Shown here piece by piece: positions 44,450 through 56,024 of a DNA stretch of 64,000 nucleotides; position 1 is the stretch's first letter; every line of letters begins with the position of its first letter. The translations under genes and the position numbers were made by a program. The DNA lies in contig NW_003314267.1 in the NCBI RefSeq assembly GCF_000143415.4, positions 829,394-893,393 of the forward strand, written 5' to 3'. Under the pieces are notes generated by a model, which was not told where the DNA came from, did no database searches, and saw nothing but the letters and a program-made list of their open reading frames with translations. Origin of the DNA: Selaginella moellendorffii (taxonomy: Eukaryota; Streptophyta; Lycopodiopsida; Selaginellales; Selaginellaceae).

Positions 44450-45266
44450 AAACATTGACCTTATCCAGTCCACGCCAAATGTTGACTTCTTGTCAGAGCC
44501 CGCTTTAGACCCTACTGCAAGCGTGCATAAGAAGCTTGCGTGAGGAAAAAAATAAAGGCCCAGAAGTTGACTTGGTCAAAGACCTAAAAGGTAACCTAAA
44601 AAGGTGCCACGTAGACTTTCCTTGATCACATAGAAACGAGGAATATCTTATCGCTTCACCCGTATGGTATGTCCTGCGCCCTCCCTGACATGGCCGGAAG
44701 CAAAAAACCAAAATGGCGTGCTACTTGCTTTTGGTTGCTTGACACACACCAAAAAAAAGAAATAAAAAAAGCCTGGTTTGAGAGATTGAGATTTTGATAA
44801 CGTCCTTCCATGCAGTGGTTTTTTATATTGTTTTCCGGGGAAGGGAAAATAAAGCTGCTAGTATCTTTTGTCGTGGCCTTTCCCAAATCACTGTGATGTT
44901 TTGGCCCTCCTCGAGAGAGGTGATCATGCCATTGTTATCTAATGTATCTCAACATTTTTCGCGAAAACAATGGTTTTGATATGAACAAGATGAGTAACAA
45001 AGATCGCATCTGGAAGCACTGACATATAAATGTAGGAGACGAAAGCTACCAAACAGAGGCCATGCCTAGTTTAGCTAAAATGTGTCATAGTTTGTTAGAA
45101 GAGAGAGTGTGTGTAGCTAGTTAGCGAAGTATGGCGGGCCTGGCTTCTCCCAGCTTTTAAAATCAATGCTCTCATGGAATGGAGTGGAGTGGAGTGGAGA
45201 GCTTTATTTTAGGTCGTAGGAGGAGGAGGAGCTAGGAGAGAGCGCTAGAGAAAAGGCGAATCATCG
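44450..45266. other. Spacer and 5' region of the phototropin gene
   Basis: No gene. A GGAGT pentamer is repeated at 45179-45198 and a GGAGGA run follows, within the probable 5' UTR. Confidence 0.4.
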
Positions 45267-48200
45267 ATGGAAGCCTTGAGCAAGAATGGTGGCCGGATGA
45301 ATGAAGGAGCGCAGCAGCGCGGCGGCATTGACATGTTAGGAATCCCGCGGCCGCAGCTCCCGCGCGACGCCAGGGGATCGCTGGAGGTGTTCCAGCCGCA
45401 GCAGCAAAGATCGGGCGAGAGGGATGCTGGCATCGCCATCGGCGTGGCGGATTCTCGAAATTTCGGCCGAAGCGGTCGCTATGGCGCCCAAGAACAGCAG
45501 GTTTTCGGCGGGAGGTCTGTGGAGAGCACGCTGGATTTGGCGACGACGAATGCCGGGTGGAGGAGATCGCCGTCTGGCTCGGGTTCCAAGAGTCCAGTTT
45601 GCGGCCATTTCCAAGGGGATTTTTCCTCCATCGCCAAGCCGCAGAACGATCGCGCTGCCGCCGAGCGTGCGGCGGAATGGGGGCTGGTTCTCAAGGCCGA
45701 TGTTGGCTCGGGCAAGATCCAAGGCGTGGGGGTCCGGAATAACTCCGGGGACTCCAAGACTAGCGGGAGAAACTCTGGGAGGAGGACTTCGGAGGAGTCT
45801 TCCTCGGATGCTGGCAGCGAGGCCGCGCTTGGGGGTCGGCCTCACATTCCGAGAGTCTCGGAAGATTTGAAGGACGCGCTCTCATCGTTCCAGCAGACGT
45901 TCGTAGTGTGCGATGCGACCGACCCGGAGCTTCCAATTCTCTATGCGAGCGCTGGTTTTTTCAGCATGACGGGATACACTGCCAAGGAAGTGATCGGCCG
46001 AAACTGGTGTGGAAGTGCTACTTGTTGGTTTGATCTCACGGTTTATTTTTGTTTTCCAGTCGATTCTTGCAAGGTACCGAGACGGATCCAGTGGATGTTT
46101 CCAAAATCCGAGTGGCTTTGGAGCAAGGGAAGAGCTTCTGTGGACGGCTGCTAAACTACAAGAAGAATGGAACGCCATTTTGGAATCTCTTGACAATAGC
46201 TCCAATCAAAGACGAAGATGGCAAGGTTCTTAAGTACATCGGGTCAGTTTTCCTCTATTTTCCAATTCACGCCATACTCAGATTGAGTTTCACATGTAGG
46301 ATGCTGGTTGAGGTGAGCCAGTTTACAGAGGGATCTAAAGACAAAGCTGTTCGTCCGAATGGAATGCCAGAGTCTCTGATCAAGTACGATGGTGAGTTAT
46401 CTTATATGTTCCAGCTTCATAAATATGGTTTTGTTTAAAAAGATTTTTGCTGTCGCTGTTGATGTTCAAAAGCTCGACAGAAAGACAGCGTCGTGAGCTC
46501 GGTGTCTGAGCTCGTGGAGGTTTTCTCGACGTCGAAGCGAGACCAGTCCAACGACCACGACCGACGAGCTAGTGCTGGCAAGCTTACAGATGTTCCTGAG
46601 GCTAGTCCCGTGAAGGCGAGCAAGAGAACTCGCAGGTCATCCAGCTTACTGTCCTTTTTGAGGTAAATTTCGTTTTTATTTTCCTGCCAGAGATACCGAC
46701 TGAGTAGATGATGCCAGGCGACATGCGAAGGATTCCGCTGAGATCGATCAATTGACGCTGAAGACTGCCGACAATGTCGACGACTTTCCTGAGGACTTTC
46801 AGAGAAAGAAGGAAATTCGAAGAGGCATCGACCTGGCAACCACATTGGAGCGTATCGAAAAGAACTTTGTCATCACTGATCCCCGTCTCCCCGACAATCC
46901 AATCGTAAGGTCTCAGCCTGTTTTGCGCCGATTCAAATGCAATATTATTACAACCGCAGATTTTTGCATCCGATTCCTTTTTGGAGCTAACGGAGTACAG
47001 CCGAGAGGAAATTCTGGGAAAAAACTGCAGGTCAGGATCAATACTTGACAAGAGTGGTAAAATTTTGATTGAAAAATTACAGATTCTTACAAGGACCCGA
47101 TACGAATCAGGAGACGGTGACTAGAATTCGGTATGCCATTCGGGATCAGAAAAGCATCACTGTTCAACTTCTAAACTACACCAAACGGGGTATGCACTAT
47201 CTGTTCGTGAACTCTCCTCCTAATGTTCTTGTCAATTTAATAGGGAAGCCTTTCTGGAATTTGTTTCACTTGCAACCCATGAGAGACAACAAGGTGCCCT
47301 TGTTTCTGCTGCAAACCATCTAGATACGCTAATCTTGTATATGCATGCAGGGAGAGTTGCAGTACTTTATAGGAGTTCAGCTGGATGGAAGCCAGCATTT
47401 TGACAAAGTTCGCAAGGGGCTTCCTGACAAGGTCGAGCACGAGGGCGTTCAAGTGGTAAGTGCCATATCACAAGCAGGATATTTTGTTCAGCGATCTTAT
47501 GCTGCTGGTTTAGATCCAATCTGCAGCTGGCAACGTGGATACTGCAGTTCGTGAACTCCCAGATGCAAATCAGGTAAAGCTAGATAGAAGAATGATCACC
47601 AAGCTCTCATGTTCTGCTTAACGCTGTGTGTAGAATGTCTTTGAGATTTGGAGGAATTACTCAAAAAAAGTGTGTCCCAAGCCTCACAAGGTTCACAGTA
47701 CTTCCTGGGCAGCCATAAACAAGGTGGAAGCTGTTCAATGAAACACTGGCATTAATTTGCTTTTGACAGGTTGTAAAAAAAGATGGACTCTTGAACTTAC
47801 AGCATTTTCGGCCAGTCAAAGCTCTTGGTTCTGGTGATACCGGAGGGTGAGTACTGTTTTAAACTGAATGTGCCAGCTTAATTTCTGTTTGGGGTTTGTA
47901 GTGTTCATTTAGTGGAGCTACGAGAAACCGGCCAATTTTTTGCTATGAAAGCAATGGAGAAGTCGAGTATGCTCAATCGAAACAAGGTAAATTAACTATC
48001 GACAGAATATATCAACTCCTGCCGTGAAATAGGTTCATAGAACACTCATGGAACGAGACATTTTGGATATGATGGATCACCCTTTTCTTCCAACTCTCTA
48101 TGGATCGTTTGAGGTACACTTTAGATTTTAACATGATCAAATAGTAAAATAATTCTGAAGTGTAGACTGAGGCACATGTATGCTTGATCACGGATTTCTG

Positions 48201-49325
48201 TCCAGGAGGCGAACTCTTTCTTCTTCTAGACAGGCAACCGTCAAAAACATTCAACGAGCCTACTGTTTGGTAACGTTCTTTTGTTACTTTCGCATCTATT
48301 TGGAATTGTTTGGAGCTAACACGCAACTTTGGCTTCAAGTTTCTATGCAGCTGAAGTGGTTGTTGCTCTTGAGTATCTTCATTGCAGAGGTAACTTAGTT
48401 CTGTGCAGCTGACAAAAACATTCAATCTCATGGCCAGGTGTTGTTTACCGAGACCTTAAACCAGAGAACATACTTGTTCAAAGAAATGGCCATCTTTTGC
48501 TCACCGATTTCGATCTCTCATTTGTGAGCAACCCGAGAGCTCAGGTGACTTCTACCAAATTAAGTTCTGAACTAAACTTGGATTCTAGTGTCAGGTTATA
48601 AGACCACCCCCGCCTGCCTCTGAACGACGGAAGAGAAAGAAAGAAGCACCAGTTCCCCCTACGTTTGTCGTGGAGCCTGTTGCAAGATCAAATTCTTTCG
48701 TTGGCACGGAGGAATACATTGCTCCTGTAAGCAGATTTTTTAAAGATGAGAAGTTTGTCATTTTTCTTTCTTTCTGTTTTGCAGGAAGTGATAAATGGTT
48801 CGGGCCACAGCAGTGCCGTGGATTGGTGGGCTCTTGGTAAGCCGACTGTCTCGCATAAAGCTCAAGCTTAACTTCTCCTCAGGAATTCTCTTGTATGAGA
48901 TGCTCGTTGGATGGACTCCGTTCCGGGGTAAAAACAGACAGAAAACTTTTCACAACATTCTCCACAAAGAATTAAAATTTCCTAGCACTGTCCAGGTGGT
49001 AATTTTCTTATCCTTTTATTTAGATATTCTGATGGCATTGATGTCAACCAGGTCAGTCCTTCAGCAAAAGAACTAATCCATAGACTGCTGCAAAAGGACC
49101 CTTCGCAAAGGCTGGGCTCTTCAATGGGAGCGAACGAGATCAAACATCATCCTTTCTTCACTGGGGTGCGCTGGCCCCTTATTCGTTGCAAGGTAGCTAG
49201 TTCGGATTAAAGACTTTTCCTTACCCGGTTTACTGCAGAGCTGTCCGCGACTAGATGCTCCACTTACACTGACCGACGACTTTGTCAAAGGAACGTCTAC
49301 GACAGACGCATTTGCTGTGTTTTAG
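45267..49325 (+). CDS. PHOT: Phototropin blue-light receptor kinase, about 967 aa, 22 exons
   Basis: Exons: 45267-46006, 46060-46242, 46300-46391, 46473-46662, 46718-46904, 46960-47030, 47083-47189, 47244-47293, 47351-47455, 47514-47573, 47634-47723, 47770-47846, 47902-47986, 48033-48113, 48166-48269, 48340-48389, 48438-48544, 48595-48726, 48785-48836, 48883-48995, 49052-49192, 49239-49325 (2904 nt, all in phase). LOV1 (about 205-325) and LOV2 (about 445-560) each carry the FMN-adduct cysteine in NCRFLQG, split by an intron in both (C about 247 and C487). The AGC-VIII kinase (about 637-940) has [28 protein letters not shown], the phototropin-type DFD, a long insert before [13 protein letters not shown], and VDWWALG. 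It mediates phototropism, chloroplast movement and stomatal opening at the plasma membrane. The Arg usual before FYAAEVV is a Cys in this splice model. Confidence 0.95.
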
Positions 49326-49610
49326 ATCATAACTTGTCGGTATGTCCTCTAACGAAAACGTCTGTGCATTAGATGCCACCTGCACGGAGAAGTTGTATGA
49401 TAACAGTAGAGAGCCAATACGGTAATCCGCAATCGTTCTTCTCATTCTCCAGTTAAAAATTGAGGCCAAGTGGCAGGCACCATAGTGGGTTTGTCATGAT
49501 GCGGTGTTGGTAGTGCTCGATGTCACATTTCCTAAAGCCAGGTTTGTGCTGTTCATCATATCGTTCTTCCTATAAGTGTGTCTAACTCGGTGCAACATTC
49601 AGAGGTAACG

Positions 49611-50770
49611 ATGCTTCTTGCACGAGGCTTGTGCGTTTTAACAATCGCTCTTGTAGTTCTATGCGACGAGGGCCCTGCATTGAATTATTCTTACTATGCT
49701 AAGACATGTCCCCGGGCTGAATCCATTGTCAGCTCCAGCATCAGAACGTTTTTAAGGCGGGACAGGAGTGAAGTCGCCGGGCTGCTGCGAATATTTTTCC
49801 ACGACTGCTTCGTTCAGGCAAGTTATTCGTTTGGTTTTCAAGTTGATTCAGGTAAATGCAAAAATCTTGCAGGGATGTGACGCGTCTGTTCTTCTCATGG
49901 GCCTCAACGGCAAAGAGTCCGAGCAGCAGGCAGTTCCAAATCTAACTCTACGCCCAAAATCCTTGCAAGCGATCACCGACATCAAGGCACGTCTAGAAAA
50001 GGCTTGCCCCGGGACTGTCTCGTGCGCAGATATAATCGCATTAGCCACCCGAGACGCTGTCAACGAGGTAAGCTTTCCAACGTCCTTGTTTATGCTCTTG
50101 GCTTGTAATTTCCTCTACTTAGGCTGGCGGCCCCTGGTTCCCTCTCCCCACCGGTCGCAAAGACAGCAAAAGCTTTGCAAGTGTGCAGGAGACCCTCAAC
50201 AACTTGCCTCCACCGTCTTTCAACGCCTCTGAGCTGCTGGAGAGCTTCCAAAGCAAGGGGTTGAACGCTACTGATCTCGTCGCTCTGTCAGGTAAGTTTG
50301 CTCGAGAGTTTAAAAGAGCCGCTCTAATGCATTGAATCTAAACAGGTGCTCACACGGTCGGCAAAGCCCACTGCCCGACGTTCTCCGGCCGCTTGCGTCC
50401 ATCGCTGGACCCCGACTTGGACATAAATTTCGCCCAAAAGCTGGCGGCGACTTGCCGGGAAGGCGACGACGACTTCGCGACCTCAAACTCCACGGATCTC
50501 GACAGCTCCACTCCAAACCGATTCGACAACGCGTACTACAGGAACCTGTTGGGGAAGAAGGGGCTTCTCACCTCGGACCAGCAGCTGTTCGTGGACAATC
50601 GCACGAGCAGCCTGGTGGAAGCGTTCGCGCGCAGCCAGCGCTCCTTCTTCTCGCAGTTTGCGGCGTCGTTCGTCAAGCTCAGCAAGATCCAAGTGCTCAC
50701 TGGGAGCGAGGGGGAGGTCCGGATCAATTGCTCCGTTGCCAATCCATCGCGAATGCTCTACGATGCTTGA
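49611..50770 (+). CDS. Class III secretory peroxidase, 331 aa
   Basis: Exons 49611-49817, 49873-50067, 50123-50291, 50346-50770. ATG 49611 gives a signal peptide (LCVLTIALVVLCDEGPA), so the enzyme enters the secretory pathway to the wall or vacuole. Distal haem site: RIFFHDCFVQGCDASVLL with the catalytic Arg and His. GTVSCADIIALATRDAV follows. The proximal haem His is in LSGAHTVGKAHC. Typical cysteines pair around CP...C and CREG...C. It oxidises phenolics with H2O2 (lignin, suberin, defence). Intron 1 uses a GC donor (CAG|GCAAGT at 49818) instead of GT. The substitution GLNGKESEQQAVPN keeps the E usual for this loop. Convergent with the PEBP-like gene that follows. Confidence 0.95.
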
Positions 50771-50945
50771 AATCTACATTAAATTTTTGGTGGTGTATAG
50801 TTTTGGTGTATTTGTCAATGTATGTTTTTGATTGACAGTGATTTTGTTTAAAGGTACTTTGATATATGGTGCGAAGAATGAGAATGGAAAAAAAAAAGAG
50901 AGGGGATTTTTCATTCATTGATTCATATTATAAGCTTTTTTACTT

Positions 50946-51532
50946 TTAGTGGAGAGAGGTGGTGAAGGAAACAGTCTCCAGAGGGCTTCCGCAGTGGTAC
51001 TGCCGGATGATATCGGCCAAAGAGAGAACAAGGCGGCTGTCCATGGGCTTCACCAAGGGATTTCTTTGCGGGACGAGCACGAAATCATACGTGTGGTTCC
51101 TCGCGCTCGAAGGACTCGGGTATGGGATGTTGTGGCTGGTGTTGGAAGGAGCAACGTAAGGCTCGAGAATGCTGGCCGTCACAGCTCCTGGTCAAGCAGC
51201 AGATTCAACATGGATCATGGAAGAACGTTCAAGAACTTACCAGAGGTGCCGGCTGGAATGTTCGCAATCCAATAGTTGATGTAAGGATAGACCTTGGAGG
51301 GAGCTACCAGTGCTCGTTGGTCCGCCATCACCACCGAAAAGAGACGAGCGGTGCCATTCCCGCGGAAGCCTTGGATATCAATTGTGGGAGGTGAGTCAGT
51401 GCTGCTCAAGGGGATAAAATTGCCATTCGCCACAGTGGTAGAGCCATACTGGACGAGAAGACCCACGGCGACGTCCGCAAACAAACAGCACACAAGAGCA
51501 AAAGACACTACTGGAGATGAGAAAGATGCCAT
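50946..51532 (-). CDS. Secreted PEBP-like protein, 177 aa, two exons
   Basis: Exons 51532-51241 and 51187-50946 (534 nt, in phase). The start MASFSSPV gives a signal peptide (FALVCCLFADVAVG). The PEBP-like core reads PPTIDIQGFRG, LFSVVMADQRA, YPYINYWIANIPAGTSG, then EPYVAPSNTSHNIPYPSP and YDFVLVPQ; these fit the PP...I.G......T.VM.DPDAP, hW.V.NIP.G and YV.P.P....HRY.F blocks of phosphatidylethanolamine-binding proteins. The ligand-pocket DPD is changed to ADQ and the usual GxHRY His is replaced, so ligand binding may differ from FT/TFL1. FT/TFL1/MFT proteins lack a signal peptide, so this is a separate, divergent branch. A decayed copy is at 63300-63610. Confidence 0.75.
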
Positions 51533-51795
51533 TGGAATTTGATGTACAAGGATGGATCGTCCATGGTTTTTATACAATGCCATAATCTAAATTCGTGCCA
51601 GGTCTCTAATAAAGGTTATAATCTAAAATATCATTTCGATTTTGTAATTCCAGCGGCTCCCATTCTTTTAGATTAATTTTGAGTCAATGTCAAAACATCT
51701 TTTAATTACTCTGATTGTAAGTATATTGTAAGCACTTTCACTCTAGATCTTCATGACTTATAACAAGCTATTTTATTGATGTTTCAGGCAAGTGT
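51533..51795. other. 5' flank of the PEBP-like gene
   Basis: AT-rich, presumed promoter; no other gene seen. Confidence 0.4.
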
Positions 51796-52041
51796 CTAGA
51801 GTGAATCTCCCCAAGTTTCCTGCAAGCTCTCTGTGCCCTGAGCGTTCTCAAGTAGCTCCACCAAAATCTCTTCGTCCTCTCGAACTCCCAATCTTTGGCA
51901 CCTTTCCCACTCCCAAATCCCCTCCACAGCATCCCAAAAACTTTGCATGCCTTTGATTCCTCCTACACTTCGGGCCCGATCCAGCTGAAACTTCAAAGCT
52001 GGTTCATCCCTTCGTCTGTGAGATCCTTGCAAACGTTCCAT
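51796..52041 (-). CDS. Possible small hypothetical gene or pseudogene
   Basis: Open frame of 81 codons whose second half looks protein-like (MQSFWDAVEGIWEWERCQRL, EDEEILVELLENAQGTESLQ). Just upstream another frame reads RWRFLELTN...GYNLQVKPWNVCKDLTDEGMNQ to 52124 and ends by a stop inside this one. A single frame change would join them, so a broken gene of about 120 codons is as likely as a small intact one. No family is recognised. Confidence 0.3.
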   Translation of the reverse strand: MERLQGSHRRRDEPALKFQLDRARSVGGIKGMQSFWDAVEGIWEWERCQRLGVREDEEILVELLENAQGTESLQETWGDSL

Positions 52042-52219
52042 GGCTTGACTTGCAAGTTATATCCTTCCACGTCAATGGTTCTTACATTTGTTAGTTCCAA
52101 AAACCGCCACCTCACACTTTCCATCACCTTTCCTGTGAACCCTAAACTTTCATGCACAAAAAAAGCGATTATTTCATTATTTTACCACATACATTATTTA
52201 CCATATATACAACATCGTT

Positions 52220-53833
52220 CTATGCTTCTAGAGCTGGTACGTCAAACAGGACGTGCATGGCCATGGCGGAGCTCAAGGTGAGCATCACCAGTATTCTTCC
52301 AGCCACGTCTTTGCAGGCTTCGCTAACCCATGCCCAGAATCTGGCAAGTCGCCCAGGTTTGCGCGTGATGCCGCCGCTCGGGTTCTCTCGTCCGCCATGG
52401 TCCTCCACCACCTCCGCCAAGTTGTAGCTCCTGGCGTCTCTCTCGCGCCTCGTGAGGCCCCGGAGCTGGAGGTTTCCCCGGAGATATGGCGAGAGGACTC
52501 CCAGGAACACGTCGAAGAAGGAATGGATCGCCTCCGACGTTACCGTCCCGGCGACGTCGATCAGGAGCTTCCTGTTGCTGGGAACCGCCAGCGTCCTGGA
52601 GATCCCGTCCACCCAGTTTGGCAGCACGTTGATCCTGGAGCTCCCGCGACTGCTCGTCACGAGTATCATGTTGGCCTGGCCTTCCAGTTCCTCCAAGGAG
52701 CTCGGAGCTGCTGTCTTGCAAGTTTTCTCGGAGGCTGCCAGGGAATCGCTCTCGCTAGCCGCTCCAAGGCCGTCATTGAAACAATCCACTGTCTTGACAA
52801 GCTCCTTCACGACCTCTTTCTTGAGATGCTCTTGGGCGCCGGCTTCTCCTGTGGGAGGACTGGAGCTCAAAACTTCGTGCGAGGTTCTCACGAAGGTCTC
52901 CACTGCGCTGCTGCAAACTGAGCTAAAGAGATCCTTCACAGCAGCCTGGTGGCTCGGCTTAGTCACCCCAGCCACCACCTCTTCGTAAAAGTTCACGTCC
53001 TTGGTCTTCTCCAGGAAAACCGTCACGGCCGTGCCAACAAAAGCCTCGATGCAAGCCGCGACGAAGGACCTTCCTCGGTTGCTGGAGCACAGGTCGAGCA
53101 AAGTATCCGACGCCTCAAATGGAAATGGCTGTTCTAATCCCTGTTCCGGAGGACAAACATCTGGAGCCAATCCTCTCGAGTCCCAGTTCGATCGGTTGTG
53201 CTGAATCTGTAAGCCTTCCAGTATAGAGAGAATCGTGTTTCTAGCCACTGAGCCGAGAACCGCCGAAGCAAATCCCTTGCCAGGATCGCTGAAGATTTTG
53301 TGGAGTACCCTCTCGGGGAGCCGATCTTCTTGCTTGAGACTGGAACACTCCATGCTGCTATCGCATTCCTCACCACCATTCTGGAACTTTGCATTTCCAT
53401 CCCTGGACCGGCTACCTTTCTCGTGGCTTTGTCGTCCATTCCTTCTTCTAGAAACAGAGAATTCATCGCTACCGGCATCCGCTACGCTTCTAACCAGCCC
53501 CCTTGAAACGCAGGAAGAAAAGGCCGTGAGAGCGTCCTGGAATTCTCTACAATTGGCGATCTTGAGGCCCTGTTTGAGGCTCCGGGGGACCTCGTCGTCG
53601 TCCGAGAGGAGGAAATTTCTAAGATCGCCAGCCAAGAGCGAGGTGGAGTCGATTCCCATGGCAAACACCTCGATCATTTGCACAAAACTGTCGATCAGCG
53701 ATGCCACTCTCCTCCTCTTGCGCGTGACGAAGGACGATTTGTATACCTTGTAGGACGCGTAGCCGCCGACCCCAGCGGCGGCAGCGAGAAGGAGGATTCT
53801 CTTGCGGCGCCTGGCGGACAGCACCATTTCCAT
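52220..53833 (-). CDS. Plant protein of unknown function with N-terminal membrane anchor, 537 aa, intronless
   Basis: The N-terminus is RRRKRILLLAAAAGVGGYASYKVYK: a basic cluster, one hydrophobic helix (about 12-28) and another basic stretch (TRKRRR). This is the pattern of an N-anchored organelle membrane protein; PEX3 has a similar head, but the rest does not match it. The long C-terminal part is mostly helical with Ser/Glu-rich linkers (about 150-190 and 325-365). Its more regular blocks are DLFSSVCSSAVETFVRTSHEVL, the run NWVDGISRTLAVPSNRKLLID and EAIHSFFDVFLGVLSPYL (given in parts). The last 20 residues are hydrophobic and could be a second membrane segment. No enzyme motif. It shares a 108-bp promoter with COQ6 on the other strand. 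I do not know the family's function. Confidence 0.8.
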   Translation of the reverse strand: MEMVLSARRRKRILLLAAAAGVGGYASYKVYKSSFVTRKRRRVASLIDSFVQMIEVFAMGIDSTSLLAGDLRNFLLSDDDEVPRSLKQGLKIANCREFQDALTAFSSCVSRGLVRSVADAGSDEFSVSRRRNGRQSHEKGSRSRDGNAKFQNGGEECDSSMECSSLKQEDRLPERVLHKIFSDPGKGFASAVLGSVARNTILSILEGLQIQHNRSNWDSRGLAPDVCPPEQGLEQPFPFEASDTLLDLCSSNRGRSFVAACIEAFVGTAVTVFLEKTKDVNFYEEVVAGVTKPSHQAAVKDLFSSVCSSAVETFVRTSHEVLSSSPPTGEAGAQEHLKKEVVKELVKTVDCFNDGLGAASESDSLAASEKTCKTAAPSSLEELEGQANMILVTSSRGSSRINVLPNWVDGISRTLAVPSNRKLLIDVAGTVTSEAIHSFFDVFLGVLSPYLRGNLQLRGLTRRERDARSYNLAEVVEDHGGRENPSGGITRKPGRLARFWAWVSEACKDVAGRILVMLTLSSAMAMHVLFDVPALEA

Positions 53834-53941
53834 GGCTCCGCGAAACCCTAGCGCTCCGCCCTAGCTGTAGAAAAGAAAAAGTTTTAAAAGGCTCTCAAGG
53901 GGGAAAGGAATATCCTGTTCTAGAGGGAAAAGAGTGGCGCC
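53834..53941. promoter_or_regulatory. Very short bidirectional promoter
   Basis: Only 108 bp separate the start codons of the unknown membrane-anchored protein (minus) and COQ6 (plus), which must include both 5' UTRs. No specific element was recognised. Confidence 0.55.
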
Positions 53942-55914
53942 ATGTTGAGAAGAGGCGCTGCTAGGTTTCGATCGGGAGCGCCGGCGATCGCTGCCCGAGC
54001 GCTCCTTTCTCAGCGATTCAGCGGCGCTTCCTTCTGTAGCTCCAGTGCTGCGATCGATCAAGGGGTTAGAAGAGATTTTGGTGTCTAGGTCGTGAATCGC
54101 CTTGATTTCTCTGTTTTTTTGTCAGGCTGGAAGCTCCCAATCAAGCAGCGAGCCCTATGATGTGGTGATCGTCGGCGGGGGAATGGTCGGAGCGGCTGTG
54201 GCTTGTGGCCTAGGTGAGGTCTTTTTTCTTCACCCCTGGATTTACTTTGCGTGGAAATTTCTATCAGTGAGCTCTCCACTGACGAGATCACTTAAGATCG
54301 CTGTGATCGATGGAAGTCCTATATCTTTTGATAAGGTGAAGAAGAGCGATATCCCAGACCCTCGCGTCAGCTCCATCACTCCCGCGACTGTCTCTTTTTG
54401 CAAAGGTTAGTTTTTTTCTTCGCTACATGTCTTGGAATAACTTTGCTTTTTAGATATCGGTACATGGGATGATTTGAAGTCGAAGGTGGCTCCATTCGAC
54501 TCAATGCAGGTATTTCTCTTTATCCTGCCTTTGAATTTTCGTTTCGTTTTGTGTTGAATTCCTTGCTTTCTCAGGTCTGGGATTATGCTGGCCTGGGTTA
54601 TACACGCTACAACGCAGCTGACGTTGATGAGCCTGTTCTCGGGTATGCCATTTTCTTTTCGTTGTCGTTTGAAGTGAAACTTTAACCCTTCGGTATTCAT
54701 GCGCAACAGATATGTTGTGGAAAATGGCATTCTCGTTTCCTCTCTTCGTGCGCGATTACAGGTTTCTTTAACGTAAAGCTCCATCACTCATCGACAGTGT
54801 TTCTTTCTCTTTTGTTTTCATCAGGGTTCAGACGTTGATCTGTTATGTCCAACGCAAGTTGATTCTGTGATCTTTCCACATCGAGTAGGCGGTTTGCCGG
54901 AAGAAGAGGGATCCAACTGGGCTCATGTAAGTCTCAAAGATGGCCGTTCCATAGCAACGCGGCTTGTGGTAAGTACTTTGGTTCAGGAAAAAGAAAGACA
55001 CGATCTCGACTTTTTCTTTTCAGGTTGGAGCTGATGGTGGGAAGTCCAAGGTTCGGAAAATGGCTGGCATCAGTACGACTGGGTGGGATTACATGCAAGA
55101 GGGCCTGATTTGTACAGTTCGAGTTGATGAGCACCATTCCACGGCATGGCAACGATTTCTACCGACGGGTCCGCTGGCCTTACTTCCAATGAACGACGAT
55201 TTCAGCAACATAGTTTGGTCTACAACTCCCAAGAAAGCAAAGGAGCTGAAGAGCCTACCCAGCGAAGACTTCGTGAACGCTGTCAACAATGCTCTGACCA
55301 AGGACTTCTCTCCGCCACCCAAGTCGGGATTCGCAGAGGTTTTGACGAACAGGTTCCTGTCGCCGTATTTTGGAAACTTAGCGCCGTCAGCCACAGAAGA
55401 GTTCCAGTTCCCGGTGAAGGTGAAATCAGTGGAGACGGACAGGCTTTCGTTCCCGCTCTCGCTCTCTCACGCTCGAAGCTACGCTGCTCCCCGTGTGGTT
55501 CTCGTCGGTGATGCGGCGCACACCGTCCATCCTCTTGCTGGACAGGGCGTCAACCTTGGCTTTGGAGACGCTGCTGCTCTTATCAAAGTCTTGGAAAAGG
55601 GAGTGAGATGTGGTCTTGACGTGGGAGAGGTAAGCACACCTCCTTCAAAGCTCTTGCCTGTTTTACAACTCACCCTTTTGTTCCAGATCTCGCTTCTCAA
55701 CGAGTACGAGAACACTCGCAAGTTTGCCAATCTTCCCATGATGGCCGTGCTCGACGGCTTCCAGCGGATTTTCTCCACCGACTCGGGGCCCGTGAACGCT
55801 CTTCGAGCTGCGGGATTTAACTTGGTGCAATCCTTTGGTCCCTTGAAGAAGCTCGTCATCTCGTCGGCTATGAGCAACGGCTTTAGTGGGCTTCCCGGGC
55901 TTCTTCGCATCTAG
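53942..55914 (+). CDS. COQ6: COQ6-type FAD monooxygenase of ubiquinone biosynthesis, 500 aa
   Basis: Exons 53942-54064, 54126-54213, 54268-54405, 54454-54509, 54575-54642, 54710-54761, 54825-54968, 55024-55629, 55687-55914 (1503 nt, in phase). An Arg/Ala/Ser-rich N-terminus (MLRRGAARFRSGAPAIAARA) is a mitochondrial targeting peptide. FAD is bound by VIVGGGMVGAAVACGL (about 54), the GADGGKSKVR block and GDAAHTVHPLAGQGVNLG. COQ6 hydroxylates C5 of the ubiquinone ring in the inner-membrane CoQ synthome. The blocks SSPLTRSLKIAVID and DPRVSSITP are typical of eukaryotic COQ6 and separate it from other UbiH-like enzymes. Next gene starts 110 bp downstream on the same strand. Confidence 0.95.
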
Positions 55915-56024
55915 TAAACTTCCCAATCCCAAGGACGCTCCTTTTTTTTCGTATTTGGCGGCATATTCACTGAATCTCCTTTCTCTTTTTTCTTTTTCTG
56001 ATCTTCACTAGGTCTCGTAAGCTG

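Noticed and set aside
43459-44508. Several 120-150-codon frames on both strands inside the GT92 gene
   Set aside because: GC-rich shadows of the real 534-codon frame.
52253-53137. Long plus-strand frames within the unknown 537-aa gene
   Set aside because: Antisense shadows; the minus frame is single, long and has a sensible N-terminus.
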